Positions 35,137-43,341 of a stretch of 64,000 bases of DNA are shown one piece after another. A model generated the notes under the pieces. The model saw nothing but the letters and a program-made list of their open reading frames with translations. It was not told the DNA's origin and searched no databases. The DNA is from Garicola koreensis (lineage in GTDB: Bacteria; Actinomycetota; Actinomycetes; Actinomycetales; Micrococcaceae). The position numbers and the translations under genes are program-made. Positions within the stretch are counted from its first letter, which is position 1, and the number at the start of each line of letters is the position of its first letter. The stretch spans positions 62,001 through 126,000 of the forward strand of contig NZ_JACIBT010000003.1 of the NCBI RefSeq assembly GCF_014195445.1, in the 5' to 3' direction.

Positions 35137-36087
35137 TCACTCCGTGGTGGTGATGGCATCGACCCGGCCTGCGGCCAGGGCCAGCAGTTCGGGGACGGCT
35201 TCGATGTACCAGTAGGTGTGGGCGGGATCTGAGTGGCCCAGCCAAGTGGCCAGCAGACTCAACGTCGCGGCCGGGTCAGTTGCCTCGGTGGTGTAGGCCC
35301 GGATCATCTGCCGGGTAGCGAAGGTGTGGCGCAGGTCTGATAAACGTGGAGCTGGACCTTCCCAAGTGAAGTCAGCCGCGGCACGGATTCGCTGGAAGTG
35401 AGCGCCCACGCTTTGTCGCTGATAGGCGCTGCCTGTGATCGTGACAAAGATCGGGCCATCAGGCTGAGGACCGGCCGCCTGCCGGGAGGGATCGGCCTGG
35501 TAGCTGGTCAGGGCATTGATGGTGGTGGGACCCAGCGGAATAACCCGATCGGGACCGTGTTTGTTCGCCTGGATCAGCATGGTTGCGGCACCGACATCGA
35601 GATCGCCAGCTCGTAGGCGTAGAGCCTCTCCGGGCCTGATTCCGGTCACCGCCAGCAAACCAATCAGATGGGCCATCGTCGTCTGAACCAACGGGTGACT
35701 GAAAACCCGGTAGCAAGCGCCGATGAGCGCGTCGACTTCGGCTTGGGAGTAGATGTGAGGCCTGCGCCGGTCCCTACCGGCGTTTAACGCTCTAGTGGTG
35801 GGCACTTGCACATCCATTGCCAGTGCCTGGCAGTAGCGGGTAAAACAGCGCACTGCACTGAGGCGCTGGTGCTGATAGCCGCTGGTAAAGTCGCCCTCGC
35901 CGCGAACCCAGGCGGCGGCTTGGGCAGCTGTGAAGCTGGCACCAGTATTTCCACTGGCCCAGAGCCATTGAAGGAAATTCCGCATGTGGCGTTCTTCCAT
36001 CAGCAGCTTGAAGCCCAGAGCCCGCCGTTTGGCCAGATAGTCCTCCAGTGCGGTGACCAGCTCGACGTTGACCAGCTCGGCACTCAT
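35137..36087 (-). CDS. Tyrosine recombinase, second gene of the RIT element (RitB-like)
   Basis: A 316-aa integrase-family protein. The catalytic motifs are TGIRPGEALRLRAGDLD, RLSDLRHTFATRQM and LGHSDPAHTYWYIE with the Tyr. The ATG at 36087 overlaps the first gene's stop (ATGA); a longer start at 36102 would overlap more. It acts together with the flanking recombinases, probably as a complex on the 84-bp ends. Confidence 0.92.
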   Translation of the reverse strand: MSAELVNVELVTALEDYLAKRRALGFKLLMEERHMRNFLQWLWASGNTGASFTAAQAAAWVRGEGDFTSGYQHQRLSAVRCFTRYCQALAMDVQVPTTRALNAGRDRRRPHIYSQAEVDALIGACYRVFSHPLVQTTMAHLIGLLAVTGIRPGEALRLRAGDLDVGAATMLIQANKHGPDRVIPLGPTTINALTSYQADPSRQAAGPQPDGPIFVTITGSAYQRQSVGAHFQRIRAAADFTWEGPAPRLSDLRHTFATRQMIRAYTTEATDPAATLSLLATWLGHSDPAHTYWYIEAVPELLALAAGRVDAITTTE

Positions 36088-37406
36088 GGCAACCTGCCCC
36101 ACGGTGGGGCCATTCCGCGTAACGGGGCCATGTCCACTCGCGCGTAGCTCATGGCCGAGGCGGGGTCTGTGTGCCCGAGGAGCTCACTTACCTGCCTGAT
36201 GGTCCCGCCTGCGCTGAGCACCTGGGAAGCCAGCGTATGCCGAAGCCGGTGAGCATAGACTCCTTCAAGACCGGCCAGACGAGCGTATTTGGTCACCACA
36301 TTGCTGATGCCGGTGCGACTCAACGCGGTCAATGGCGGCATCGAGCGGATAAAGACACCGCGTTCACCGGGGTCGGCCCGACGCACGCGCAAGTAATCAA
36401 CCAGGACCTGGCCAAGATCGGCCGGCATCGGAAGCACCAGCACTCGACCGCCCTTGCCGGTCACTTGCAGAGACGATCTTCTCCAGTCGATGTCATCAAG
36501 ACTCAGGTCAGCAACTTCGCCGGCACGTATCCCTAATCGAGAAAGCATCGCGATGATCGCTGCATCTCGTAATCCCGTGGGGTTGGTCAGATCGACTGCG
36601 CGCTTTAGCGCGGCGAGTTCAGCACTGCGCATCGCCACCGGCAGATCAGGCCGAACTCGTCGAGCAGAGAGAACCCCACTGGCAATGGTGTCGCTGATCC
36701 ATCCCTGGGCTGCCGCCCAGGTGAGCAGTCCACGCAACAGCGCGGCCATCGACTGAGCCGTTGAGGAGGAATAGCCGGCCACGGCACGGGCCAAGAACTC
36801 GTTGGCCATCGCGGCATCAACCTGGCCCCATGCCAGCTGGCCCTGCTCGTCCTCGATCAGCCTCAGAAAGCCTTCCCCGAAACTACGGGCCTTCCCGATC
36901 CAGCTTGGTCCTTGTTCCTGTTCTTGTGCTAAGAAACGCGCCCAGGCTGCAAGACACACCTGCACTGGCCCAGTCGGCACCTCAACAGTCGCAGCGGCCG
37001 GAACTCTGCCTGTCTGTTGCAGGAAGCGCATCACCGCCGAGATATTCTCATTGGCCGACCGGTGCTTGGGGTGGCGTTGATTATCCTGAGCCACCATGAG
37101 CCTGACACGGTCTGGGTCAAGGCCATCGAGTCCGACACCAGCCTCGGTCATCCATGAGCCCAGCCGCGCTGCTGCACGCACATGATTACGCTGGGTCAAG
37201 GGAGCATAACCTTGTACCAGCAGCCAATCTATGAACTCGGCCATCACTGCAGTCATAGGCCCCGCACAGCGGCGAGGCCAAATTTTCTGCCTCCACTGAT
37301 CCGCGGAAAAGACCTGGTCACCTACGGTGATCTCAGTCCCTATAAACCCCGGGTCATCCACAGCGGCGATCGACGCGTATTCGGCACACATCGAGTTATT
37401 CATCAC
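36084..37406 (-). CDS. Tyrosine recombinase, first gene of the RIT element (RitA-like)
   Basis: A 440-aa recombinase, longer than its two partners, with an extra N-terminal segment of about 60 residues. The core-binding domain is around MAEFIDWLLVQGYAPLTQRNH. The catalytic motifs are LGIRAGEVADLSLDDIDW, YAHRLRHTLASQVL and LGHTDPASAMSYARV with the Tyr. It is the first gene of a coupled three-gene unit; its start lies 40 bases inside the right repeat. Confidence 0.92.
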   Translation of the reverse strand: MMNNSMCAEYASIAAVDDPGFIGTEITVGDQVFSADQWRQKIWPRRCAGPMTAVMAEFIDWLLVQGYAPLTQRNHVRAAARLGSWMTEAGVGLDGLDPDRVRLMVAQDNQRHPKHRSANENISAVMRFLQQTGRVPAAATVEVPTGPVQVCLAAWARFLAQEQEQGPSWIGKARSFGEGFLRLIEDEQGQLAWGQVDAAMANEFLARAVAGYSSSTAQSMAALLRGLLTWAAAQGWISDTIASGVLSARRVRPDLPVAMRSAELAALKRAVDLTNPTGLRDAAIIAMLSRLGIRAGEVADLSLDDIDWRRSSLQVTGKGGRVLVLPMPADLGQVLVDYLRVRRADPGERGVFIRSMPPLTALSRTGISNVVTKYARLAGLEGVYAHRLRHTLASQVLSAGGTIRQVSELLGHTDPASAMSYARVDMAPLRGMAPPWGRLP

Positions 37407-37446
37407 CTGCTCCTTCCTTCAGGAGCAGGCAGACTCTCATCCCAAA

Positions 37447-37530
37447 ATTATGCCGACAAGAGTCAACGCCCTTCGGCCCTCACCAGGGGCAACCCGAAAA
37501 GGTCGGCATAATCCAAACATCGGCATAAGC
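37447..37530 (-). repeat. RIT right inverted repeat, 84 bp
   Basis: This is the reverse complement of 34058-34141 with one mismatch. Beyond it (37531-37558) lies an asymmetric tail carrying the 20-base palindrome at 37535-37554, whose arms share the ATGCCGA motif found in the repeats. The tail is absent from the left end. Confidence 0.92.
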
Positions 37531-38868
37531 GATAGAATGCCGACATCGGCATTCCAGCGCTTCAGTGGGACCGTTCGAGGTGCCGGGTCGGTCGAAGTAG
37601 GCCAGGATGTCCTCCGCCCGGTTCTTCAGGGTGCGCCCGAGTGTGGTCAGCTCGGTGAGTGCTTTGGGTACGGCGCGGGAGAGCTTGGTGATCACCTTCT
37701 GCATGATCTGCTTTCCCTGGGCCCGGTCGGGTTCGCGGTAGGCGGCGACCATGTGCTGGTAGAAGGCCCAGGTGGCTTCGACTTCGACGTGGGCGTCACC
37801 GTCGAAGACGTCCTGGATCCGACCGTACTGCTTATCGGTGAGCAGGTCGGCCCCGGTCAGCAGGGTCCGACGGGCCTTGTACAACGGATCCTGTTTGCGG
37901 CCCCGGTGGCCGAGGGTCTTCAACTGGATCCGGCGGCGGCATTTTTCCACCGCGTCGCCGGCGAGCCGGATAACGTGGAAGGGGTCCATCACGGCGGTGG
38001 CCTGGGGCAGTTCTTCTTCGGCGGCGGTCTTGAAGCCAGTGAACCCGTCCATGGCTACTACTTCGACTTGTCCCGCCAGGATTGGTCGCGGTCGGCCAGC
38101 CACGTCTTGAAAGCCTGTTTGGAGCGGCCCTCGACCATGTCCAACAGCCTGGCGGGCCCGGTGCCGGCGCGTAGCGGGGTGAGGTCGATGATCACGGTGA
38201 CGTATTTGTCCCCGCCCCGGGTGTGGCGCCATACGTGCTCATCGACCCCGATCGTGGTCACGTTATCGAACCGGTGGGGGTCGTTGATCAGCAGCCGCCG
38301 GCCCTCGGCCAGAACGGCGTCGTTGGCGGTGTTCCACCGCACCGCCAACGATTCGGCCACCCGAGCCACAGTCAGGTGCTGGATCACCAGCGCTTCCAGG
38401 GCCCACCGCAGGCCCCTGCGGGAGAGCTTGGCCCGCGGCTGGGCTGCTTTCGTGGTGTCTTGCCGCCATACGTGGGCACATTCGGCGCACCGGTAGCGAC
38501 GGACCGTGACATGCAGCGTGGTGGGCCGCCACCCCAACGGTTCATGCCCCAGCCGGCGGATCACCGTGCCCCGCGGGGAGCCTGGGGCTCCGCAGCGGCG
38601 GCACCAGTCATCGGATTCGACCACGCGGCAGGCAAGCACCGCACGCCGCGGTTCAATGCGTTGGCCAGTGGCTTCCAGGCCGAGCTCATCAAGGCGGGCG
38701 AATCTCGTCAGGTCAGGGTCATTGAAGGTAGCGTCAACCACGTCGAGGTCTTCCAGATAGGCAGTGTGAGAACTTCCATCATCGGAAGGCCTCGACCCCT
38801 ATCCGGCCACCGACGCGCCCATCCGCCCACAGTCCGGGACTACACCCTCAATTGTGAAGAGCCGGCAA

Positions 38869-39143
38869 TGGCTGCCGAGTCCCGCCGCACCGGACAACCC
38901 CTCGACACCCGCGACCTCGAGGCACGCCTACTCGCCGACGACGCAGAAGAGACCACCCAGGTCGTCGGCACCTGGACCTACGTCGGCACCGGCTGGCGCG
39001 ACAACCTCGAACAAGCCCTGGCCCTGGCGGTCGCAGCCCGCAGCCGCGAGTACGACCTGTGGAAAGCCGAACGCCGCAAAGCGCGATCTGGGCTAGAGAG
39101 AGGAGATGGCCATGCAGGAGCAGGACATCAGGGAGGTGCCGAC
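38869..39143 (+). pseudogene. Unrecognised gene fragment between ISL3 and the integrase
   Basis: Beyond the ISL3 end the plus strand reads MAAESRRTGQPLDTRDLEARLLADD and TWTYVGTGWRDNLEQALALAVAARSREYDLWKAERRKA. Codon bias indicates coding DNA, and it looks like the C-terminal end of a larger protein whose front was lost to the IS. The same frame stays open into the integrase. A 13-codon frame with its own AGAGAGG site (ATG 39106, stop overlapping the integrase GTG) lies at the end. The family is not recognised. Confidence 0.45.
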
Positions 39144-40217
39144 GTGATCGAGCGTCGAGTCCTGGACTCGGGGCGGGTGCGCTGGCGGGTCCGGTACCGG
39201 ACACCGGAGCACCGCCAGCGGTCCCGGACGTTCGACCGGCGTGCGGATGCCGAGGCATTCGAGGACGAGCTGCGGGGTCGGATGCGCCGTGGGGAGTTCG
39301 TCGACCCTCGACGTGGACTGGTGACGCTAACGGCCCTGTGGTCCGAGTACGAGCAGGGCGGGATGACCCATCTACGGGTGACGACGCAGCAGAACTACCG
39401 CATGGCGTTTCGCCATGTGCTGAACCACTTCGGCACGTGGCCGGTCGCGAAGATCGAGCACGCCGACGTCGCGGAGTGGGTGACCTCGCTCGGGAAGACC
39501 AAGGGCCCGGAGACCGTGCGCTACGCCCACCGAGTCTTCTGTCTCGTCCTCGACTTCGGCATGCGGACCCGGCGCCTGAGCCACAACGTCGCTCGTGGCG
39601 TCCGGTTGCCAGCGAGGCCTCCATCGCGCGAGCGGATCCTGACCATGGCCCAGGTCGAGGCCCTGGCGGCACGCCTCGGTCGTGAGGGCGACCTGGTGCT
39701 GGCGATGGCCCTGCTCGGTCTGCGGTGGTCGGAGCTGGCCGCCCTCAGGGTCTCGGACGTCGACCTCGAGCGGGGCAGGGTCCGGGTGGTCGAGCGGGCT
39801 ACCGAGGTCGGCGGTCGGATGGATGTCTCTGCTCCGAAGTCGCGGACCTCTGCACGCTCGATCGGGATCCCGCCCTCGATGCGGGAGGTGCTCGAGGCCA
39901 GGACCGCGGGTCGGTCTGCGGATGCGTTGGTCTTCCCCGCTCCGGACGGCGGCTACCTGCGCAACGGGAACTGGCGGCACCGGTCAGGGTGGAGCGCTGC
40001 GCTGAAGTCGACGGGGCTCGAGGGGGTGACGCCGCACGACCTGCGACGCACCTTCGGCAGTCTGGCGAGGAAGGCCGGCGCCGACCTGCGCTATATCCAA
40101 CGAGCGATGGGCCACGAGTCGATCACCACCACGGCGCGCATCTACGCGCACCTCTACGACGACGAGCTGGACGAGATCGCAGCCGCGCTGGACGGCCTGC
40201 GGGGAGCCCAGCCATGA
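39144..40217 (+). CDS. Tyrosine-type site-specific integrase
   Basis: A 357-aa phage/ICE integrase. It has an N-terminal arm-binding AP2-like part (VIERRVLDSGRVRWRVRYRTPEHRQRSRTFDRRADAEAF) and a SAM-like domain (TTQQNYRMAFRHVLNHFG). The catalytic residues are Arg in GLRWSELAALRVSD, TPHDLRRTFGSLARKAG and MGHESITTTARIYAHLY with Tyr. The HxxR box is HDLRR, as is common. GTG at 39144 follows GGGAGG. It faces a tRNA-Thr 3' fragment 160 bases downstream, its probable attachment site. Confidence 0.92.
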   Translation: MIERRVLDSGRVRWRVRYRTPEHRQRSRTFDRRADAEAFEDELRGRMRRGEFVDPRRGLVTLTALWSEYEQGGMTHLRVTTQQNYRMAFRHVLNHFGTWPVAKIEHADVAEWVTSLGKTKGPETVRYAHRVFCLVLDFGMRTRRLSHNVARGVRLPARPPSRERILTMAQVEALAARLGREGDLVLAMALLGLRWSELAALRVSDVDLERGRVRVVERATEVGGRMDVSAPKSRTSARSIGIPPSMREVLEARTAGRSADALVFPAPDGGYLRNGNWRHRSGWSAALKSTGLEGVTPHDLRRTFGSLARKAGADLRYIQRAMGHESITTTARIYAHLYDDELDEIAAALDGLRGAQP

Positions 40218-40340
40218 GCCCCCTTCGCCACCTGATGTGCCCAAAGTGTGCCCATTTCGGCCCCGCCGAACTGCTCTTGGCGGCGCTTGCAGGTCTGGTC
40301 GCCGTCCTTGCCGGCTCGGCTAAAACCGCCCCTGACCAGC

Positions 40341-40372
40341 AAAAACGCCCCCGACCGTGTCGAGGGCGTTCC
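40341..40372 (-). terminator. Terminator downstream of the tRNA-Thr fragment
   Basis: On the minus strand the stem AACGCCCTCGA / TCGGGGGCGTT is followed by a run of T. It lies directly after the tRNA-Thr 3' fragment and 120 bases beyond the convergent integrase stop. It looks like the original tRNA terminator carried with the attachment site. Confidence 0.7.
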
Positions 40373-40375
40373 GCT

Positions 40376-40419
40376 GAGCCGCCTATCGGAATCGAACCGA
40401 TGACCTATTCATTACGAGT
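40376..40419 (-). other. tRNA-Thr(CGT) 3' fragment, probable att site
   Basis: On the minus strand this 44-base piece holds the anticodon loop CTCGTAATG, variable loop, T-arm GGTTCGATTCC and acceptor strand AGGCGGCTC. This is the 3' half of a tRNA-Thr(CGT). No 5' half precedes it, because 40420-40460 does not fold as the D-arm side. Such 3' pieces are left where integrases of the adjacent type recombine within tRNA genes. The remaining gap 40420-40577 shows nothing else. Confidence 0.75.
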
Positions 40420-40577
40420 CGGGCCCGGCGCCTGCCCGTGATGAACTTCCCGCTCAACCATGCGGGTTCTGGTGTTGGGTCGTGTGGGCGTGGTTGGTCG
40501 TTCTCGGAGTGACGGGGGCACTATGGGGGCATTTGAAGGCCTCGCTCCCCAGCGCTCCGGCGGGGCCACGGTCGCCC

Positions 40578-41144
40578 TCAGGTGGCCGAGCTGAAAGGCC
40601 GTCGTTGGCACTCGGCTGCGAAGCGAGGAACACCAGCACGGCTGAGCCTTTGAAGCAGGTCGGCCATCGTCAGTGTTGGGCGAGTGGCCTCGTCTACTTG
40701 TCGGATCATGGAACGGGCCACCTTCTCCGGGTGCAGGTCGAGCTGGTCGAGCAGGAAGTCGTCCGGGTGCACCGCCGTGATCTCGAAGCCGGCGAGCGAA
40801 CTGGTGGGGAAGTCGTCGAGGTTGAACGTGACCAGTACCTGACTGTCGCTGTGGACGGCGGCAGCCAGGACGTGACGATCCTTTGGATCACAGGTCATGA
40901 TCGGGATCAGCGGTTCATAGCCCTCGACCATTGCTTCGGGGAACGCGTCTGTCATGGCTTTGACGCGACGGTCGGCTGCACCCGCCGGAAGGTTGGGGAT
41001 CATGCTGAGGTTGCGGCGAAGTTCCTCGACGACGTCCGGGGACCATTGCGGACTGAAGGCGTCCTCCTCAGCGATCCGGAGCAGGGTGTCGTTGAGGTTT
41101 GCTCCATAGAGGACGCAGGTGTCGAGGAAGGCTGGGAACGCCAT
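40578..41144 (-). CDS. PIN-domain ribonuclease toxin
   Basis: A 188-aa PIN-domain protein with the four acidic positions visible: FLDTCVLYG, PDVVEELRRN, CDPKDRHVLAAAV and TFNLDDFP. The extra C-terminal helices (MADLLQRLSRAGVPRF) are common in larger PIN toxins. It follows its HTH-type antitoxin by six bases on the same strand. RNA cleavage is the family activity; the target is unknown. Confidence 0.9.
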   Translation of the reverse strand: MAFPAFLDTCVLYGANLNDTLLRIAEEDAFSPQWSPDVVEELRRNLSMIPNLPAGAADRRVKAMTDAFPEAMVEGYEPLIPIMTCDPKDRHVLAAAVHSDSQVLVTFNLDDFPTSSLAGFEITAVHPDDFLLDQLDLHPEKVARSMIRQVDEATRPTLTMADLLQRLSRAGVPRFAAECQRRPFSSAT

Positions 41145-41150
41145 CTGGTG

Positions 41151-41624
41151 TCAGCGAGTGCGCCGGGGCGGACCGTCGGTGGCTTCGTAGAGTCCATCGC
41201 GTTCGCTTTCGAGGGCCATGCGTTCGAGCGCTTCGCGTCGCTGGTTCCTCTGGTGCTGTTGGTAGTCGACGAGGTCTGCCAGCCGAACGAACCGGTGACG
41301 CCCTGGCTTCTCCATGGGGATCTCGCCTCTTTCGAGCATGCGGACGAGGGTAGGTCGCGAGATGCCGAGAAAGTCGGCCGCCTCCTGGGTGGTCAGGCGG
41401 GCGTTCTTCGGCGCGACGGTGACCCCCATGCCCTTGTCGAGGGCTTCTGCGACCTGCCGGAGCACGTCGTACATCGCTTCGGGCAGCAGGAGGCGCTCGC
41501 CATTAGCGCCAACGAGTTCTGGTCGTTGTGTACTGCCCTCGCCCAGGATGGCCTTCAGGGCCGGATCGACCGCCCCCTCGGGCACGTAGGTTCGGACGTC
41601 GGGGCCAGCTGCTGTCTTGGTCAT
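41151..41624 (-). CDS. Excisionase-type HTH antitoxin of the PIN pair
   Basis: A 157-aa protein whose middle has a MerR/excisionase-like helix-turn-helix: ARLTTQEAADFLGISRPTLVRMLERGEIPMEKPGRHRFVRLADLVDYQ. This helix-turn-helix directly ahead of a PIN gene is a standard antitoxin arrangement. Two overlapping copies of AAACGAACAA lie upstream of its start and may be its operator. Confidence 0.85.
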   Translation of the reverse strand: MTKTAAGPDVRTYVPEGAVDPALKAILGEGSTQRPELVGANGERLLLPEAMYDVLRQVAEALDKGMGVTVAPKNARLTTQEAADFLGISRPTLVRMLERGEIPMEKPGRHRFVRLADLVDYQQHQRNQRREALERMALESERDGLYEATDGPPRRTR

Positions 41625-41657
41625 GTCGTCGCCGTCCTCTCATCCACAAGGATACTC

Positions 41658-41676
41658 AAACGAACAAAACGAACAA
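41658..41676. promoter_or_regulatory. Tandem AAACGAACAA repeats upstream of the PIN antitoxin
   Basis: AAACGAACAA occurs at 41658-41667 and 41667-41676, a 9-base period, about 35 bases upstream of the antitoxin start. MerR/excisionase-type helix-turn-helix proteins often bind short direct repeats, so this is a candidate autoregulatory site. Confidence 0.45.
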
Positions 41677-41739
41677 CCACCACGGTGGGGGCGTCGCAAA
41701 GATCTGGGGCCGGCCGGAGTGGGGCCACCGACCCGATAA

Positions 41740-41955
41740 CTAGCCCTCCTCCGCGTCGCGGACCAGGGTCAGGGGTGGCCGGAGGCCATCGCGTAGCGAC
41801 GCGTAGCGCCCTTGATGCTGGTGCGCGGCGTGGAGACTCTCTAACCGCGGGTCGGTGGCCTCGCGGTAAGCAGGATGGCGCCCGATGTAGTTCGGGCAGT
41901 CGCGTACCAGGCAAGGGCCGAAGGTCTCGTCGGCTTCCAGGTGTGCGGTGTCCAC
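41740..41955 (-). CDS. Small hypothetical protein (doubtful)
   Basis: A 71-aa frame from a GTG, VDTAHLEADETFGPCLVRDCPNYIGRHPAYREATDPRLESLHAAHQHQGRYASL, with a CxxxxC pair. Composition is plausible for a small plasmid or phage protein, but there is no ribosome site and no family is recognised. The frame is open much further upstream, but that part is low-complexity Arg/Pro/Ala and does not look like protein. Confidence 0.25.
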   Translation of the reverse strand: MDTAHLEADETFGPCLVRDCPNYIGRHPAYREATDPRLESLHAAHQHQGRYASLRDGLRPPLTLVRDAEEG

Positions 41956-42426
41956 CGGGTCATCGTGCCTGAGACGAGCTGATCGGAACAGGCCAGCGGG
42001 GCATCCGTCCAGACGGGCGGGTGCCTCGTTGTTGTGCCCGGAGTGCGGAGCGGGCGGGGGTGCGCGGAGCGAGCGAAGCGAGCGCAGCGCGGGGGTCCCC
42101 GCGGAGCGGAGCACGACGGGCACTCGCGCCGAAGGCGCGCTTGAACCAGTAAGGAAAGTCCTCACGCGGGTACTTGGCATATGCTCCGTTTGCCGAACAT
42201 CACACCGAACAGCACAGTGCGGCCACAAAGTCGCTCGGCCTAGAGGTCGGGCCCGCAAGAGTGGCGGCGCACATGCGGACCAACCGCCTACATGGACAAC
42301 GCGCTGTGTCGGGCCGGGCCCCGGTTGCGACACCTGCGGGGGCATGGGTCTGCTCATCGATGGTCGCTAAATGCAACTCACCCGGCGACGTCCACTGGAA
42401 TCTGCCCCCTTTATTGCCTGCGGCGA
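41956..42426. other. Gene-poor stretch with GCGAGCG-rich repeats
   Basis: No convincing gene is seen. At about 42056-42115 there is a run of short GCGGAGCGAGCGAAGCGAGCG-type repeats around GGGGGTCCCCG, of the kind seen in intergenic parts of actinobacterial plasmids. The rest shows a mixed composition without a sustained coding pattern. It separates the PIN pair from the DMT transporter. Confidence 0.4.
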
Positions 42427-43341
42427 TTAGACGCGTTGGCATGGGTGCACGGCTTGGTTCTCTCGGCCCCGCGACATCTCGCGGGTCAGCCAGAAGCCGG
42501 CGGCGAGCAGCAAGGCGCCACCATAGATGATGCCTCGTCCGGGCACCTCTGCGAAGATCAGATATCCGAATATGGAGGCTATAACCGGCGAGACGATGAC
42601 GTCGACCAGGGCATAGACATTGGCATCGATCGACTTCAAGACGATGGAGATGCCGAAGTAGGCGAAACCTGTGGAGACGATGCCCAGGCCCGCGGCCCAG
42701 AGCATCACCGGCAGTTCCACGCCGAGTGCCGGATGCGCGATCGTCGTCGCCACTTGGCCGGGGCCGACGATCAGGAGGAACGGCGAAAGCGAAAGTGCGG
42801 CGACCAGCAGTGACCAGGCGATGTCGTTCCCGGTCTCGGTTTTACCCTCGTAGCGCATGTAGGTGACCATCGCGGCGTAGATCGCCCCGGTGGCCAGCGC
42901 CACGAAATTTCCCAGCATATGGCCGCCACCGAGCGGGTTGGCCAGCGCAATGCCGGCCAGGGCGATAGCGAATATCAGGATGTAGCTTTTTCGCGCCTTC
43001 TCGCCGAGGAAAATCGCCGAAAAGATGAACACAAAGAACGGCGCGATGCTCCAGAAGATCACCGCGTTGGCGATAGGTACAAGCGACATCGCGAAATTGA
43101 ATGCGCTGCCCTGGGCCGCGATCAGCACGCCGATGATAGCGGTGTCCTTGACGTTGCCCGCGGGAAAGCGGGGCCATTGCCGAGTTGCCAGGGCTCGCGC
43201 TATGAACAGGAAAGTCGCTGCGAAGGCCATGGCATAGAAGGTCAGCGTCTGGATTGGGATCCGCCCGTCGGTGAGCTTGACGAACACACCGATGGTCGCC
43301 TCGGAGAACGTGATCAAGGCAAGCAGAAGGAGGGTTCTCAC
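42427..43341 (-). CDS. DMT-family (EamA) transporter
   Basis: A 304-aa protein of ten predicted membrane helices in two EamA repeats: LLLALITFSEATIGVFVKL opens the first, GNFVALATGAIYAAMVTYMR the second, and VDVIVSPVIASIFGYLIFAEVPG is typical of the late part. It overlaps the CDF gene by 4 bases (ATGA), so the two are co-expressed and probably act on related substrates. It is the last gene of the metal module. The substrate is unknown. Confidence 0.9.
   Translation of the reverse strand: MRTLLLLALITFSEATIGVFVKLTDGRIPIQTLTFYAMAFAATFLFIARALATRQWPRFPAGNVKDTAIIGVLIAAQGSAFNFAMSLVPIANAVIFWSIAPFFVFIFSAIFLGEKARKSYILIFAIALAGIALANPLGGGHMLGNFVALATGAIYAAMVTYMRYEGKTETGNDIAWSLLVAALSLSPFLLIVGPGQVATTIAHPALGVELPVMLWAAGLGIVSTGFAYFGISIVLKSIDANVYALVDVIVSPVIASIFGYLIFAEVPGRGIIYGGALLLAAGFWLTREMSRGRENQAVHPCQRV

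Larger units (their letters stand above)
34058..37558 (-). mobile_element. RIT-type element (three tyrosine recombinases) inside the ISL3 transposase
   Basis: Three co-directional tyrosine recombinase genes fill the element. Its ends are 84-bp inverted repeats (34058-34141 and 37447-37530) differing at one base. One end carries an extra 28 bases (37531-37558) with the palindrome GAATGCCGA-CA-TCGGCATTC. Removing 34060-37558 restores the ISL3 reading frame GPTEA-INGRLEHL, which fixes the insertion point to within two bases. The layout matches the known recombinase-in-trio elements. No cargo gene is present. Confidence 0.88.
33934..38741 (-). pseudogene. ISL3 transposase, broken by a frameshift and by the RIT insertion
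   Basis: The N-terminal part (38058-38741) starts at GTG with VDATFNDPDLTRF. It has zinc-ribbon cysteines (WCRRCG, YRCAEC), a helix-turn-helix and the first catalytic Asp (GVDEHVWRH). Near 38065 the frame shifts (WRDKSK and stop, against continuing VEVVAMDGFTGFKTA), consistent with a lost C. The middle part runs to GTSNGPTEA at about 37557. There the RIT element interrupts it, and the tail INGRLEHLRGSALGFRNLTNYI resumes at 34059 down to a stop inside the left repeat. Confidence 0.88.
33928..38863 (-). mobile_element. ISL3-family insertion sequence, interrupted by a RIT element
   Basis: It is bounded by a perfect 25-bp inverted repeat beginning GGCTCTTCACAATTGAGG, at 33928-33952 and 38839-38863. 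The transposase gene is on the minus strand. It contains a 3.5-kb insertion (34058 to about 37558) and a one-base deletion near 38065. The flanking 8 bases (ACTTTGTG left, GGCAATGG right) are not a target duplication, so one side has been rearranged. A second, partial copy lies at 52389-52593 in the opposite orientation. Confidence 0.9.

Noticed and set aside
41740-42357. A 205-codon minus-strand gene
   Set aside because: Only the last 71 codons look protein-like; the rest is low-complexity Arg/Pro/Ala across GCGAGCG repeats. Only the short form was kept, at low confidence.
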